This document shows, in pieces, positions 38,405 to 48,516 of a stretch of 64,000 bases of DNA. Position numbers and translations under genes: made by a program. Source of the stretch: Cytophagaceae bacterium (GTDB taxonomy: Bacteria; Bacteroidota; Bacteroidia; Cytophagales; Spirosomataceae); assembly GCA_005791165.1 (NCBI GenBank), contig SXXW01000030.1, positions 1 to 64,000 of the forward strand, in the 5' to 3' direction. Each line of letters opens with the position of its first letter. Position 1 is the first letter of the stretch. Under the pieces are notes generated by a model. That model had not been told where the DNA came from, did no database searches, and worked only from the letters and a program-made list of their open reading frames with translations.

Positions 38405-38856
38405 TAGTTAGGATTTTTTGAGTCTATGATGATGGTTACAGGTCCGTCATTGATCAGTGAAACTTTCATGTCTGCACCAAAAACCCCTGTTTGAATTGTT
38501 TTGCTCAGTTTAAATTGCAATTTTCGAATCATTTCTTCATACAAGGGAATGGCTTTTTCTGGCCGAGATGCCTCAATGAAACTTGGCCGATTTCCTTTTT
38601 TTGTTGATGCGATCAAAGTAAACTGACTGACTAATAAAACATTTCCATCTACTTGGGATAAGTCCAAATTCATTTTCCCTTCCACATCAGAAAAAATTCT
38701 TAAACCACTTATTTTATTGGATAAATATTCAACATCTTCTATCGTATCAGTCTCATGAATGCCTAAAAGCACCACAAAACCTTTCTCAATGTAGGCATGT
38801 AATTGTTGGTCGATATGAAGCTGGGCCTCAGAAACTCGTTGGACTACCGCGATCAT
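38404..38856 (-). CDS. dtd: D-aminoacyl-tRNA deacylase
   Basis: MIAVVQRVSEAQL; NVLLVSQFTLIASTKKGNRPSFIEA; FGADMKVSLINDGPVTI. Confidence 0.96.
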   Translation of the reverse strand: MIAVVQRVSEAQLHIDQQLHAYIEKGFVVLLGIHETDTIEDVEYLSNKISGLRIFSDVEGKMNLDLSQVDGNVLLVSQFTLIASTKKGNRPSFIEASRPEKAIPLYEEMIRKLQFKLSKTIQTGVFGADMKVSLINDGPVTIIIDSKNPN

Positions 38857-38859
38857 CCC

Positions 38860-40236
38860 CTACAATAATAAATAGACAATCATGAAATAAACACCATAAC
38901 CTAATATATCATTGGTCGTGGTGATGAAGGGGCCACTCGCCACTGCAGGGTTAATTTTCAATTGATTTAAAATTAATGGAGTGATGGTCCCCATTAATGA
39001 GGCGAGCATAACCACGGCAAATAGTGAAATCGATACGGTGGTGGACAACATTATTTCCCCTGAATCCACTAACAATGAACATCCAAAAGCAAAAATGGCT
39101 GCTATGATGGCATTGATGAAGGCCACGACTAAAACTTTTTGAAGTCGTTTCCAAAGCGTCGTGTCAAGGCCACTTTTATCTGCCAAACTTTGAACGATTA
39201 ATGACGAAGATTGAATTCCCACATTACCACCCGTAGATCCAATCAGCGGGATAAATGCGGAAATTGCCGGTAAAAGTGCAATAGTGTCATCAAATCGATC
39301 AATGATTTTTGCAGCAAAAAAACTGCCAACCATACCGCCAATTAACCAAGGTAACCGAGAACGAACTAAAAGCCAAATGGAGTCATCTTCTTCTACGTCT
39401 TCCGAGATACCGGCCATGACTTGAATGTCCTCTTGGGCAGATTCGGTAATAAAATCGACTACGTCGTCAATGGTAATTCTGCCTAAAAGCCGTCCTTGGA
39501 TATTAATAACTGGAATCGCTTCAAGGTCATATTTTTGCATAATGTCAGCTACTTCCTCCCCAGCGACATACGTTTGAACGGACACGATTTCATCGTCTTC
39601 GTAAACATCTTGAATTTTAGATCCTCGCTTGGCTAAAATTATTTTCTTTAAAGAAACGGTTCCTAGTAATTTCCCATCATCATCTACGACATAAACGGAA
39701 TAGACTTTCTCCACATCTTCGGCTTGTCGGCGAATTTCCTCCACACACTCGGTAACTGTTTGCTTAACATTAATTTTAATTAATTCCTTTTGCATTAATC
39801 CACCGGCACAATCCTCGTCATAATGCATGAGGTCAATAATGAACCTTGCTTGTTCACGGTCTTTTAATAACGCGATTACCTCTTCTCTCACACGAACAGG
39901 TTGTTCGTTTAGAATATCAACAGCATCATCTGAATCGATTACGTTGATGTATTCGGCAATTTCGTTTGAATTGAAATTTTTTAAAAACTTTTTCCGATCG
40001 TCCGCGTCGATGGTCGAAATTATCTCAGCGGCAATTTTGGTATCTAAAAGGAGTACAATGTATTTAGCTTCCTCACCCGTTAATTCAATTAATATATTGG
40101 TGATATCAGCAGGAAATAGTTCGTCTGTTTTTTGAATAATTTCATCCGTCGCCTGATTTTGAATCAACAAGCGAACCTCTTCTAAGTACTCTTTAGTGAG
40201 TTCAAACGGAAGGTGTTGTGTGTTTACTACTTCCAT
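38860..40236 (-). CDS. mgtE: Magnesium transporter MgtE
   Basis: MgtE N-domain, CBS pair (DDVVDFITESAQEDIQVMAGI), C-terminal TM region (GSTGGNVGIQSSSLIVQSLA). Confidence 0.95.
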   Translation of the reverse strand: MEVVNTQHLPFELTKEYLEEVRLLIQNQATDEIIQKTDELFPADITNILIELTGEEAKYIVLLLDTKIAAEIISTIDADDRKKFLKNFNSNEIAEYINVIDSDDAVDILNEQPVRVREEVIALLKDREQARFIIDLMHYDEDCAGGLMQKELIKINVKQTVTECVEEIRRQAEDVEKVYSVYVVDDDGKLLGTVSLKKIILAKRGSKIQDVYEDDEIVSVQTYVAGEEVADIMQKYDLEAIPVINIQGRLLGRITIDDVVDFITESAQEDIQVMAGISEDVEEDDSIWLLVRSRLPWLIGGMVGSFFAAKIIDRFDDTIALLPAISAFIPLIGSTGGNVGIQSSSLIVQSLADKSGLDTTLWKRLQKVLVVAFINAIIAAIFAFGCSLLVDSGEIMLSTTVSISLFAVVMLASLMGTITPLILNQLKINPAVASGPFITTTNDILGYGVYFMIVYLLL

Positions 40237-40320
40237 GATTTGAGGTTAAGAAAATGAATAATCTGCAAATTTATAAAATATTGGCTTAAATCAGGCAATT
40301 TGAAAGGAAGATATCCTGAA

Positions 40321-41103
40321 TTAAGCCCCTGGATATCCCTGAGCTTTCCACAATTCAGTTAATTCAGTGAATTCGGGTACTCCTAATTGCTCAGCTCTTT
40401 TGGTTAAAAGTGGATGATCGGGTAATTGCAATGATCTAAGTGCATTCCTAAGTGTTTTCCTTCTTTGATTAAAAGCCATTTTCACCAAAGCTTTAAATTT
40501 TGCGGGATCACATTCTAGTTTTTTATCCCAATTTCGTACCAATCTTATGACGCCTGAATTGACTTTTGGAGGAGGAGTAAACACCTCTGGTCCTAAGCTA
40601 AATAAATATTCAATGTCGTAATGGGCTTGGAGTAGCACGCTCAATATCCCATAATCCTTGTTGCCTGGTTTTGCGGCTAATCGTACAGCCACTTCCTTTT
40701 GTAGCATACCTACGATTTCGACACATTGATCTTTATATTCCAAGACTCTGAAAAATATTTGAGTGGAAATGAAATAGGGGAAATTGCCAACAATCCCGAA
40801 TTTTTCTTCACCAAATATATTTTCTAATGGATACCTTAGAAAGTCGCCGTCGATCAACCTAGGTCCAGTAAACTCAAGGTAATTTTTTCTTAAGTAGGCA
40901 ACGGATTCCTGATCTATCTCAATTAATGAAGTTTGGTATTCCGTTTTTTTGACTAAAAACTGTGTCAAAACCCCCATTCCTGGCCCAATTTCCAGCACTT
41001 TGTTATAGGCACCATTGGGTTGGAGCCCATCCACTATTCGCTTAGCTGCGTCCAAATCCTTTAAAAAATGCTGTCCTAGACTTTTCTTTGCTCTTACTTG
41101 CAC
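40321..41103 (-). CDS. rsmA: 16S rRNA (adenine1518/1519-N6)-dimethyltransferase
   Basis: RAKKSLGQHFLKD; VLEIGPGMGVLTQFL; GNFPYFISTQIFF; FNQRRKTLRNAL. Confidence 0.96.
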   Translation of the reverse strand: MQVRAKKSLGQHFLKDLDAAKRIVDGLQPNGAYNKVLEIGPGMGVLTQFLVKKTEYQTSLIEIDQESVAYLRKNYLEFTGPRLIDGDFLRYPLENIFGEEKFGIVGNFPYFISTQIFFRVLEYKDQCVEIVGMLQKEVAVRLAAKPGNKDYGILSVLLQAHYDIEYLFSLGPEVFTPPPKVNSGVIRLVRNWDKKLECDPAKFKALVKMAFNQRRKTLRNALRSLQLPDHPLLTKRAEQLGVPEFTELTELWKAQGYPGA

Positions 41104-41174
41104 GTGCGCTCCTGGGTTTATTGAGTAAAATTAAGCCCTTTTTCGTACATTTAAGCAAAATTTTAATTTTACCC

Positions 41175-44100
41175 ATGGAGCAGGCTTCCACTGATAATTT
41201 GATAAGGACATTAGAAGGCGTAAAGCTTTTTGGTCTTATTATGTCAACGGACGGTATCATTGTCCATGCCAACGCCTTTACACATACAATTCTAGGTTAC
41301 AAACCATCTGAATTAAATGGAAAAGATTTTTTCTCTACATTATTGCCTCCCGATGAAAGTGAGGCGAGACGCACTTCATTTAATAAGGCGATTGCCTCTG
41401 GTGGATTATTTGAAGAAAGAGAACGAAATTACATCACTAAAACTGGTGCGGTAAAATGGGTGGAGGTTTCTTCCACCATCGTCAGTGAATCAGATTCCAA
41501 TACCTTTTTAAGTATCATTGGCGAGGATGTCACGGAACGAAAAAAAGTCACTGAGGCGCTAAATAGATCGAATTCCCAACTCCAAGACTTGATCAATAAT
41601 ACGACCGACCTAATCCAAATAACGGGTATTTCGGGTCGATTTTTGTTTGTCAATAAGGCCTGGCTAGAAACCATGGGCTATACGGAAGAGGAAGCAAAGG
41701 ATTTAAAATTACAGGATGTTTTACACCCTGAGTTTGCCCACAAAACAATCGATCAATTCACTAAACTTAGTAAAGGAGAAGAATTAACGGAATTTACCGC
41801 GGTTTTTAAACGTAAAGATGGCCGGCGATTATATGTCAGTGGCTCGGTGACTTGTCGGTTTGAAAAGGGTTTGCCAACGGCCTATCGTTGTATTTTACAT
41901 AATTCAACTGCAAAAGTTCGGGCTGAGAGGGCCAATAAATTATTTTCTTCTATTGCCCAAGTGGCTATTAATTCCACGAATCTGGACGATTTGTATGTGA
42001 ATATCCACAAACAATTAGGGGAGGTGATTGACGTAAAAAACTTCTTTATCGCGCAATATGATCCGGCTAAAAGCTTTCTGTATTTTCCCTATTACATCGA
42101 TGAATATTTCAATTCTAGAGTTCATTTTACAAAGCGAAAATTAGGGAATGGTTTGACTGAATACGCCATTATGGCCAATAAGCCATTGATTTTGCATGAT
42201 GATGAAATTCATAAATTGGCCGAAGAAAAGGTTATTTATTTATATGGGGTGGTGCCTAAAGTGATGCTTTGTGTGCCATTACGAATAGGTGATCGAGTTA
42301 CAGGTATTATTGGGGTTAAATCCTATGAGCGGGTCAACAAGTACGAAAATCGAGATCTTGAGTTATTGGATTTTATCTCGGGTCAAGTGGCGCTGGCTAT
42401 CGCCAGAAAACAGGCAGAAGAGGCTTTGGCTCGTGAAACAGCTCGTTTAAGTGCGATTTTTGAAGGCAGTTCTCATTTAATGTGGTCGGTCAACAAGCGG
42501 TTGATGTTGACAAGTTTTAATCTTGAGTATGCTGAATTATTGGAGAAGCAGCTTAACAAGAGTCCTCAATTGAATATTTCAACTGAGACTATGGGTTTTA
42601 AACTGTTGCCACCGGAAGAGCGCCGTCCTTTGGAAGACAAATACAAAGCCGCATTTCGGGGTAAAAAACAACATTTTGAGCTGGAGTTACAGACGAAGGA
42701 GGGAGTTGAAAAATGGCTTGAAGTTTATTTAAACCCAATTATGACCCAGGGTTCCATTCAAGAAGTTTCAGGTATCGCTCGTGATATCACTGATTTGAAA
42801 AAATACCAAAGGGAATTAGTTTTTGCCCGTGAACAGGCCGAGTATTCCCTAAAAGTGAAAGAACAGTTTTTGGCGAATATGAGTCATGAGATTCGTACAC
42901 CTATGAATGGAGTGATAGGCATGGTGGATATGCTGAGTGATACGAGCTTGAATACAGAACAAATGGACTATGTTCAAACGATCAAAAAATCATTGGATAC
43001 GCTTTTAAATATTTTAAATGACATTCTAGATTTAGCTAAGATTGAAGCTGGTAAAATGGCATTACATCCTCGAGACATTGTTTTAAGAGATGTTTTCGAG
43101 CGTTTAATGGCTTTGTTTTCTCAAGTTGCTAAGCAAAAAGGAAACAATTTATCCTTTGATTTGGCGACAGATATACCCGATTGTGTACAAGTAGATGAAA
43201 CTCGTTTGTTGCAAGTATTGTCAAATCTGACTTCCAATGCACTTAAATTTACGGAGAACGGTAATATTCAAATTGACGTTTCGGTCTTAAATAAAATAGA
43301 TGATCGCTTTGATTTACATGTCAAAGTATCTGATACTGGAGTGGGCATCAGTGAGTCAGATTTAAAAATATTATTTAATTCGTTCCAACAACTTGATAAT
43401 TCTACGACAAAAGTTCATGGAGGAACTGGTTTAGGTTTGGCCATTTCTCGTGAGATATGTAAACTGATGGATGGAGATGTAGGTGTGGAATCTACGGTAG
43501 GTGTGGGAAGTACTTTTTGGTTTACAATCAATTTAAAAGTAGGTGATCGAGCATTTGCCATTGAACACAAGGAAGATAAAACGTTTGGGATCTCAGGGAA
43601 ATTGAGTGAGTTAAGGCCCACTATTTTATTGGTCGACGATAATTCGACCAACAGAAAAGTCGCGAGTCAAATATTAGTTAAGTCGGGATGTCAGGTTGAT
43701 TCAGTGTCAAGTGGAAAAGAGGCTATATTGAAATTACAGACTGATGTGACGTATGACTTGGTTTTGATGGATATTCAAATGCCTGAGATGGATGGAATGG
43801 AAACAACCAAACAATTAAAAGACTTGAATATCATTGATTTGCCCCCAATTATAGCCATGACGGCTTATGCGATGAAAGAAGATCGGGATCGATTTATGGC
43901 GGTTGGCATGGATGACTATTTAGCCAAACCCATACGTGCCCAATCTTTAATAGAGATGGTGACTCAATGGGTTACACAGAAAAAAGGAAAAAAAATAAAG
44001 AAGAAAGAGGGTAAATCTGTAAAAAAGAAGACCTTTTTGGTTGTTGATACTGACGTCATACATGCATTATCTGAGGCCATGGGAGGGGATTTAGCCTTTG

Positions 44101-44372
44101 TGAAAGGGATGTTGGAAGAATTTATTGTTGAAGCCAAAGAACAAATTGAAACTGCAGAAAAGGCGTACAAATTAAATGATTGCCAGGGCGTTCAGTCTGA
44201 ATTACATACCTTAAAAGGAAATTCTGGTACTTTGGGTGCTTCTCAAGTTCATGAAATTTGTGAGAAGATCGAGAATAAGGCCAAAGTATGCGATTTTACA
44301 AACTTTGAAGAAGAAATCACATGGCTTACATCTGCATTGCATAAATTTGAAATAGAAATAGTTAAACTTTAA
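41175..44372 (+). CDS. Hybrid sensor histidine kinase (PAS-PAS-GAF-PAS-HisKA-HATPase-REC-Hpt)
   Basis: PAS motifs; GAF-like segment; FLANMSHEIRTPMNGVIGM; GGTGLGLAIS; DLVLMDIQMPEMDG; ELHTLKGNSGTLGA. ORF extends from 41088. Confidence 0.92.
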   Translation: MEQASTDNLIRTLEGVKLFGLIMSTDGIIVHANAFTHTILGYKPSELNGKDFFSTLLPPDESEARRTSFNKAIASGGLFEERERNYITKTGAVKWVEVSSTIVSESDSNTFLSIIGEDVTERKKVTEALNRSNSQLQDLINNTTDLIQITGISGRFLFVNKAWLETMGYTEEEAKDLKLQDVLHPEFAHKTIDQFTKLSKGEELTEFTAVFKRKDGRRLYVSGSVTCRFEKGLPTAYRCILHNSTAKVRAERANKLFSSIAQVAINSTNLDDLYVNIHKQLGEVIDVKNFFIAQYDPAKSFLYFPYYIDEYFNSRVHFTKRKLGNGLTEYAIMANKPLILHDDEIHKLAEEKVIYLYGVVPKVMLCVPLRIGDRVTGIIGVKSYERVNKYENRDLELLDFISGQVALAIARKQAEEALARETARLSAIFEGSSHLMWSVNKRLMLTSFNLEYAELLEKQLNKSPQLNISTETMGFKLLPPEERRPLEDKYKAAFRGKKQHFELELQTKEGVEKWLEVYLNPIMTQGSIQEVSGIARDITDLKKYQRELVFAREQAEYSLKVKEQFLANMSHEIRTPMNGVIGMVDMLSDTSLNTEQMDYVQTIKKSLDTLLNILNDILDLAKIEAGKMALHPRDIVLRDVFERLMALFSQVAKQKGNNLSFDLATDIPDCVQVDETRLLQVLSNLTSNALKFTENGNIQIDVSVLNKIDDRFDLHVKVSDTGVGISESDLKILFNSFQQLDNSTTKVHGGTGLGLAISREICKLMDGDVGVESTVGVGSTFWFTINLKVGDRAFAIEHKEDKTFGISGKLSELRPTILLVDDNSTNRKVASQILVKSGCQVDSVSSGKEAILKLQTDVTYDLVLMDIQMPEMDGMETTKQLKDLNIIDLPPIIAMTAYAMKEDRDRFMAVGMDDYLAKPIRAQSLIEMVTQWVTQKKGKKIKKKEGKSVKKKTFLVVDTDVIHALSEAMGGDLAFVKGMLEEFIVEAKEQIETAEKAYKLNDCQGVQSELHTLKGNSGTLGASQVHEICEKIENKAKVCDFTNFEEEITWLTSALHKFEIEIVKL

Positions 44373-44383
44373 ACCTAATAATT

Positions 44384-45679
44384 ATGTTGAAACGTATTCA
44401 GTTTATTGGACTATTGTCCATTATAGCTATGTCTGTGGCATTGGGCCAACCTACAGAAAAAATCATTAAGGTGGCAGTTGCTGCTGATCATGCGAATTGG
44501 AATTATCAGTTAGGAGAGAAAGTGAACTTTACCATTACGGTAACCAAGAATGGAAGTCTTGTTCCAAATGCATCCGTTCGCTATGAAATAGGGCCAGAGA
44601 AACAGGATCCTACTCAAAAGAAATCAACAATAGCGGCTACTGGCATCATAAAAATAGATGGAGGAACGCTGTCCAAAGCAGGATTTCTTCGTTGCATCGC
44701 CATTGCTGAAGTCGATGGAAAGGAATACCGCAATCTTGCCACGGCTGGATTTTCCCCTGGAAGCATTCAGCCGACCGTTGAGAATCCTGCCGATTTTGAT
44801 AATTTTTGGCAAAAGGCCAAAGAGGATTTGGCCAAGATACCGATGGATGCAAAGATGACCTTGATGCCTGAAAGGTGTACGGAGAAAACGAATGTATATC
44901 ATGTTAATTTGCAAAATTATCGGTTGGGTTCTCGGCTTTATGGAATTTTATGTGTGCCTAAAAAAGAGGGAAAATACCCGGCTTTATTACAGGTTCCTGG
45001 TGCGGGTGTCCGCGCCTATGGAGGTGATATTGCCACAGCAGAGAAAGGGGTAATTACTTTTCAAATTGGGATTCATGGGGTTCCGGTGGACATGAACCCA
45101 ACGGTTTACACCGATTTGGGAGCGGGTCCTTTATCAGGTTATTTTAATTATAATATGGATGATAAGGATCGTTTTTATTATAAGCGCGTGTATTTAGGAT
45201 GCGTTCGCGCGAATGATTTTCTGACAAGTTTGCCTCAATATGATGGTAGTAATTTAGCGGTAACGGGTGGAAGCCAAGGAGGAGCTTTGTCCATTATTAC
45301 CACAGCTTTAGATTCCCGAGTTAAAAGTTTAGGGGCTTTTTATCCAGCATTGTCGGACGTGACAGGATATTTGTTTGATCGTGCAGGTGGTTGGCCACAT
45401 TATTTTGATAAGGTAAATAGGTCGGCGAATGATAAAAAGGATAAAATTTCTACTGTATCGTATTATGATGTGGTGAATTTTGCTCGTCGAGTGAAGGTTC
45501 CTGGATATTATTCTTGGGGGTATAATGATGAAACTTGTCCTCCAACTTCCATGTATGCGGCTTATAATGTTATCTCAGCTCCGAAAGAATTATACTTAGC
45601 CCTAGATACGGGACATTGGACTTATCCTGAACAAGGTGAGAAAATGAGTGCTTGGTTGCTAGGTCGATTAAAACCTTAG
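44384..45679 (+). CDS. Acetylxylan esterase/cephalosporin-C deacetylase family (AXE1) secreted esterase
   Basis: FWQKAKEDLAKIPMDAKM; KYPALLQVPGAGVRAYGG; VTGGSQGGALSI; DETCPPTSMYAAYN; DTGHW. Confidence 0.88.
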   Translation: MLKRIQFIGLLSIIAMSVALGQPTEKIIKVAVAADHANWNYQLGEKVNFTITVTKNGSLVPNASVRYEIGPEKQDPTQKKSTIAATGIIKIDGGTLSKAGFLRCIAIAEVDGKEYRNLATAGFSPGSIQPTVENPADFDNFWQKAKEDLAKIPMDAKMTLMPERCTEKTNVYHVNLQNYRLGSRLYGILCVPKKEGKYPALLQVPGAGVRAYGGDIATAEKGVITFQIGIHGVPVDMNPTVYTDLGAGPLSGYFNYNMDDKDRFYYKRVYLGCVRANDFLTSLPQYDGSNLAVTGGSQGGALSIITTALDSRVKSLGAFYPALSDVTGYLFDRAGGWPHYFDKVNRSANDKKDKISTVSYYDVVNFARRVKVPGYYSWGYNDETCPPTSMYAAYNVISAPKELYLALDTGHWTYPEQGEKMSAWLLGRLKP

Positions 45680-45803
45680 TATAAACGCTTAATCAGGACA
45701 TTTTGGCTGATATTTCTTAGTTTTTCTCGAAAATCTAGCCATTATTTCCGATTTGGTATTGTGGTTTTTTAATTGATAAATGGATTCAAAATTTATTAAA
45801 AAG

Positions 45804-48407
45804 ATGAATCCAAATAATTACACGTCACAAGCCGGTATTTTGATTCAAAATGCAATGGAGATTGCGACTAAAAATGGCCAGCAAGCCATTGAAACAGGCC
45901 ATCTGCTTTCATCTATTTTACAAGATGATACGCAGACGGCCTCTTTTTTGTTAAAGAAAATAGGTGTATCTAATGCAGTTGTCCAAGAAAAACTGCGCCC
46001 TATTTTAGAAAAGTATCCCAAAGTTTCTGGTAATCCATTTTTAAGTAATGGATTGCAGTCAGCTTTACAAAAAGCTGAAAAATTGAAAGAAGAGTTTGGG
46101 GATACTTACGTCAGCGTTGAGTTATTATTTCTCTCTTTGCTGGAAACTAATGATGTGATAGCCGATATGTTAAAATCATTTGGCATCAACTCAAATCAAT
46201 TAAAAAGTGCTATCAAAGAACTTAGAGGAAATAAGAAAGTGAATGATCCACATGCAGAAGGTACGTACCAATCCTTAGAAAAATATGGTCAAAATTTAAA
46301 TGAATTAGCCAAAGCGGGAAAAATAGATCCTGTTATAGGGCGGGATGATGAAATCCGACGTGTACTTCAGATATTATCCAGGCGGACTAAAAATAACCCG
46401 ATATTATTAGGTGAACCCGGGGTAGGTAAAACGGCAATTGTCGAGGGTTTGGCCCAAAGAATTGTTTCAGGAGATGTTCCTGAAAATTTGAAATCTAAAA
46501 TAATAATGTCGCTGGATATGGGTTTGTTGGTAGCCGGGGCTAAATATAAAGGTGAATTTGAGGAGCGTTTAAAAGCAGTCATTAAGGAAGTAACGGATTC
46601 TAACGGTGAAATTGTTTTGTTCATTGACGAAATTCATACGTTGATAGGCGCTGGCGGTGGTGGCGAAGGGGCCATGGATGCGGCTAATTTGTTAAAACCT
46701 GCATTAGCCAGAGGTGAATTACATGCCATTGGAGCAACGACTTTAAAGGAATATCAAAAATACATTGAGAAGGATAAGGCCTTGGAACGTCGCTTTCAAT
46801 CGGTCTTAGTTGAGGAGCCTGATGTGGCAGACGCCATTTCTATTTTGAGAGGTATTAAAGATAAATATGAGTTGCATCACGGAGTTCGTATTCAAGATGA
46901 TGCCGTCATTGCTGCAGTCGAATTATCAAATCGATATATATCAGATCGTTTTCTGCCTGATAAAGCAATCGATTTAATGGATGAAGCTTCTGCAAAGATG
47001 CGTTTGGAAATAGATTCTGTTCCAGAAGAAATAGATGATATTCAACGCAAAATCATGCAATTTGAGATTGAGCGTGAGGCGATACGTAGAGAGAACAATA
47101 AAGAAAAAGAAACCATTTTAACGCGTGATTTGGCTGATTTGACAGAGAAGCGAGATGGGTTGAAAGCTAAATGGCAGTCGGAAAAATCGGTATTAGATTC
47201 TGTGAGGGCCGAAAAGGAAAAGATTGATAAATTAAAATTAGAGGCTGATCAAGCAGAGCGATTGGGTGAATATGGCAAAGTAGCTGAGATTCGATATGGC
47301 CGTTTGGTTGAGTCTGAGGCTAAATTAAAAGAGCTCCAACTAAATTCTGCGGGTGCTAATTCCATGCTTCAGGAAGAGGTTAGCGCGGAAAATATCGCCG
47401 AAGTAGTTTCGAAGTGGACGGGTATTCCGGTCAACAAAATGTTGCAAACGGAGATTGACAAATTACTTCATTTGGAAGATGAGTTACATAAAAGAGTGGC
47501 GGGGCAAGATCAAGCCATAGAAATGGTTTCTGATGCGGTAAGGAGATCCAGAGCTGGATTGCATGATCCTCGCAGACCCATTGGTTCCTTCATTTTCTTA
47601 GGTACCACGGGTGTAGGAAAGACGGAATTAGCCAAGTCATTAGCCGCTTATTTGTTTAATGATGAAAATGCGATCGTTCGAATTGATATGTCGGAGTATC
47701 AGGAACGTCATGCCGTTTCTCGTCTAATCGGGGCGCCTCCAGGATATGTCGGTTACGATGAAGGGGGGCAGTTGACCGAAGCCGTGCGACGTAAACCTTA
47801 TTCAGTGGTACTTTTAGATGAAATTGAAAAGGCACATCCTGATGTTTGGAATATATTGTTGCAGGTATTGGATGAAGGGCGTTTGACCGATAACAAAGGC
47901 CGGACCGCTAATTTCAAAAATACCATTATCATTATGACATCTAATATTGGTAGTCATTTGATTCAAGAGAAAATGACTCAGATGGAGGGATGGAATAACG
48001 CCTTAATTTTAGAAGAGACGAAGGAGGAAGTGATGACCTTATTAATGCAAGTAGTGAGACCTGAGTTTTTGAATCGGGTAGATGAAATCGTATTATTTGA
48101 ACCATTGACCGAGGAACATGCTAGGAAAATTTTAGCGATTCAATTTAAAGTAGTTCAGAAGCGTTTATCCGAACAAAACATTACGCTGGAAGCTACTGAG
48201 ATTGCTTTAGCTAAATTAGCTAAGGATGGGTATGACCCTAATTATGGTGGAAGACCTATGAAACGCGTTCTTCAAAGAGCGGTTTTGAACGAATTGTCCA
48301 AAGCAATTTTATCGGGTAAAATCAAGAAAGATTCTGCTGTGATGATGGATTTGAATGGGGCGGGAGAGCTTATATTTGAAAATATAGCGACGCCTGAATT
48401 AGCTTAA
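45804..48407 (+). CDS. clpB: ATP-dependent chaperone ClpB
   Basis: Two Walker A motifs (GEPGVGKTAIVEGLAQRI; GTTGVGKTELAKSLA), coiled-coil middle domain, QVLDEGRLTDNKGRTANFKNTIIIMTSNIGS. Start chosen at MNPNNYT. Confidence 0.96.
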   Translation: MNPNNYTSQAGILIQNAMEIATKNGQQAIETGHLLSSILQDDTQTASFLLKKIGVSNAVVQEKLRPILEKYPKVSGNPFLSNGLQSALQKAEKLKEEFGDTYVSVELLFLSLLETNDVIADMLKSFGINSNQLKSAIKELRGNKKVNDPHAEGTYQSLEKYGQNLNELAKAGKIDPVIGRDDEIRRVLQILSRRTKNNPILLGEPGVGKTAIVEGLAQRIVSGDVPENLKSKIIMSLDMGLLVAGAKYKGEFEERLKAVIKEVTDSNGEIVLFIDEIHTLIGAGGGGEGAMDAANLLKPALARGELHAIGATTLKEYQKYIEKDKALERRFQSVLVEEPDVADAISILRGIKDKYELHHGVRIQDDAVIAAVELSNRYISDRFLPDKAIDLMDEASAKMRLEIDSVPEEIDDIQRKIMQFEIEREAIRRENNKEKETILTRDLADLTEKRDGLKAKWQSEKSVLDSVRAEKEKIDKLKLEADQAERLGEYGKVAEIRYGRLVESEAKLKELQLNSAGANSMLQEEVSAENIAEVVSKWTGIPVNKMLQTEIDKLLHLEDELHKRVAGQDQAIEMVSDAVRRSRAGLHDPRRPIGSFIFLGTTGVGKTELAKSLAAYLFNDENAIVRIDMSEYQERHAVSRLIGAPPGYVGYDEGGQLTEAVRRKPYSVVLLDEIEKAHPDVWNILLQVLDEGRLTDNKGRTANFKNTIIIMTSNIGSHLIQEKMTQMEGWNNALILEETKEEVMTLLMQVVRPEFLNRVDEIVLFEPLTEEHARKILAIQFKVVQKRLSEQNITLEATEIALAKLAKDGYDPNYGGRPMKRVLQRAVLNELSKAILSGKIKKDSAVMMDLNGAGELIFENIATPELA

Positions 48408-48450
48408 TTTGGTATCATTTCAAGCATTTATGTAATGAATTTGAGCATTC

Positions 48451-48490
48451 TAAATAAAAAAGCCAGCAAAAGAGCTGGCTTTTTTATTTA
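48451..48490. terminator. Bidirectional Rho-independent terminator between convergent clpB and aldehyde dehydrogenase genes
   Basis: TAAATAAAAAAGCCAGC-aaaaga-GCTGGCTTTTTTATTTA, perfect 17-bp arms. Confidence 0.93.
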
Positions 48491-48516
48491 TAAAATCAAT
48501 TATAAAATCTTTGAAA

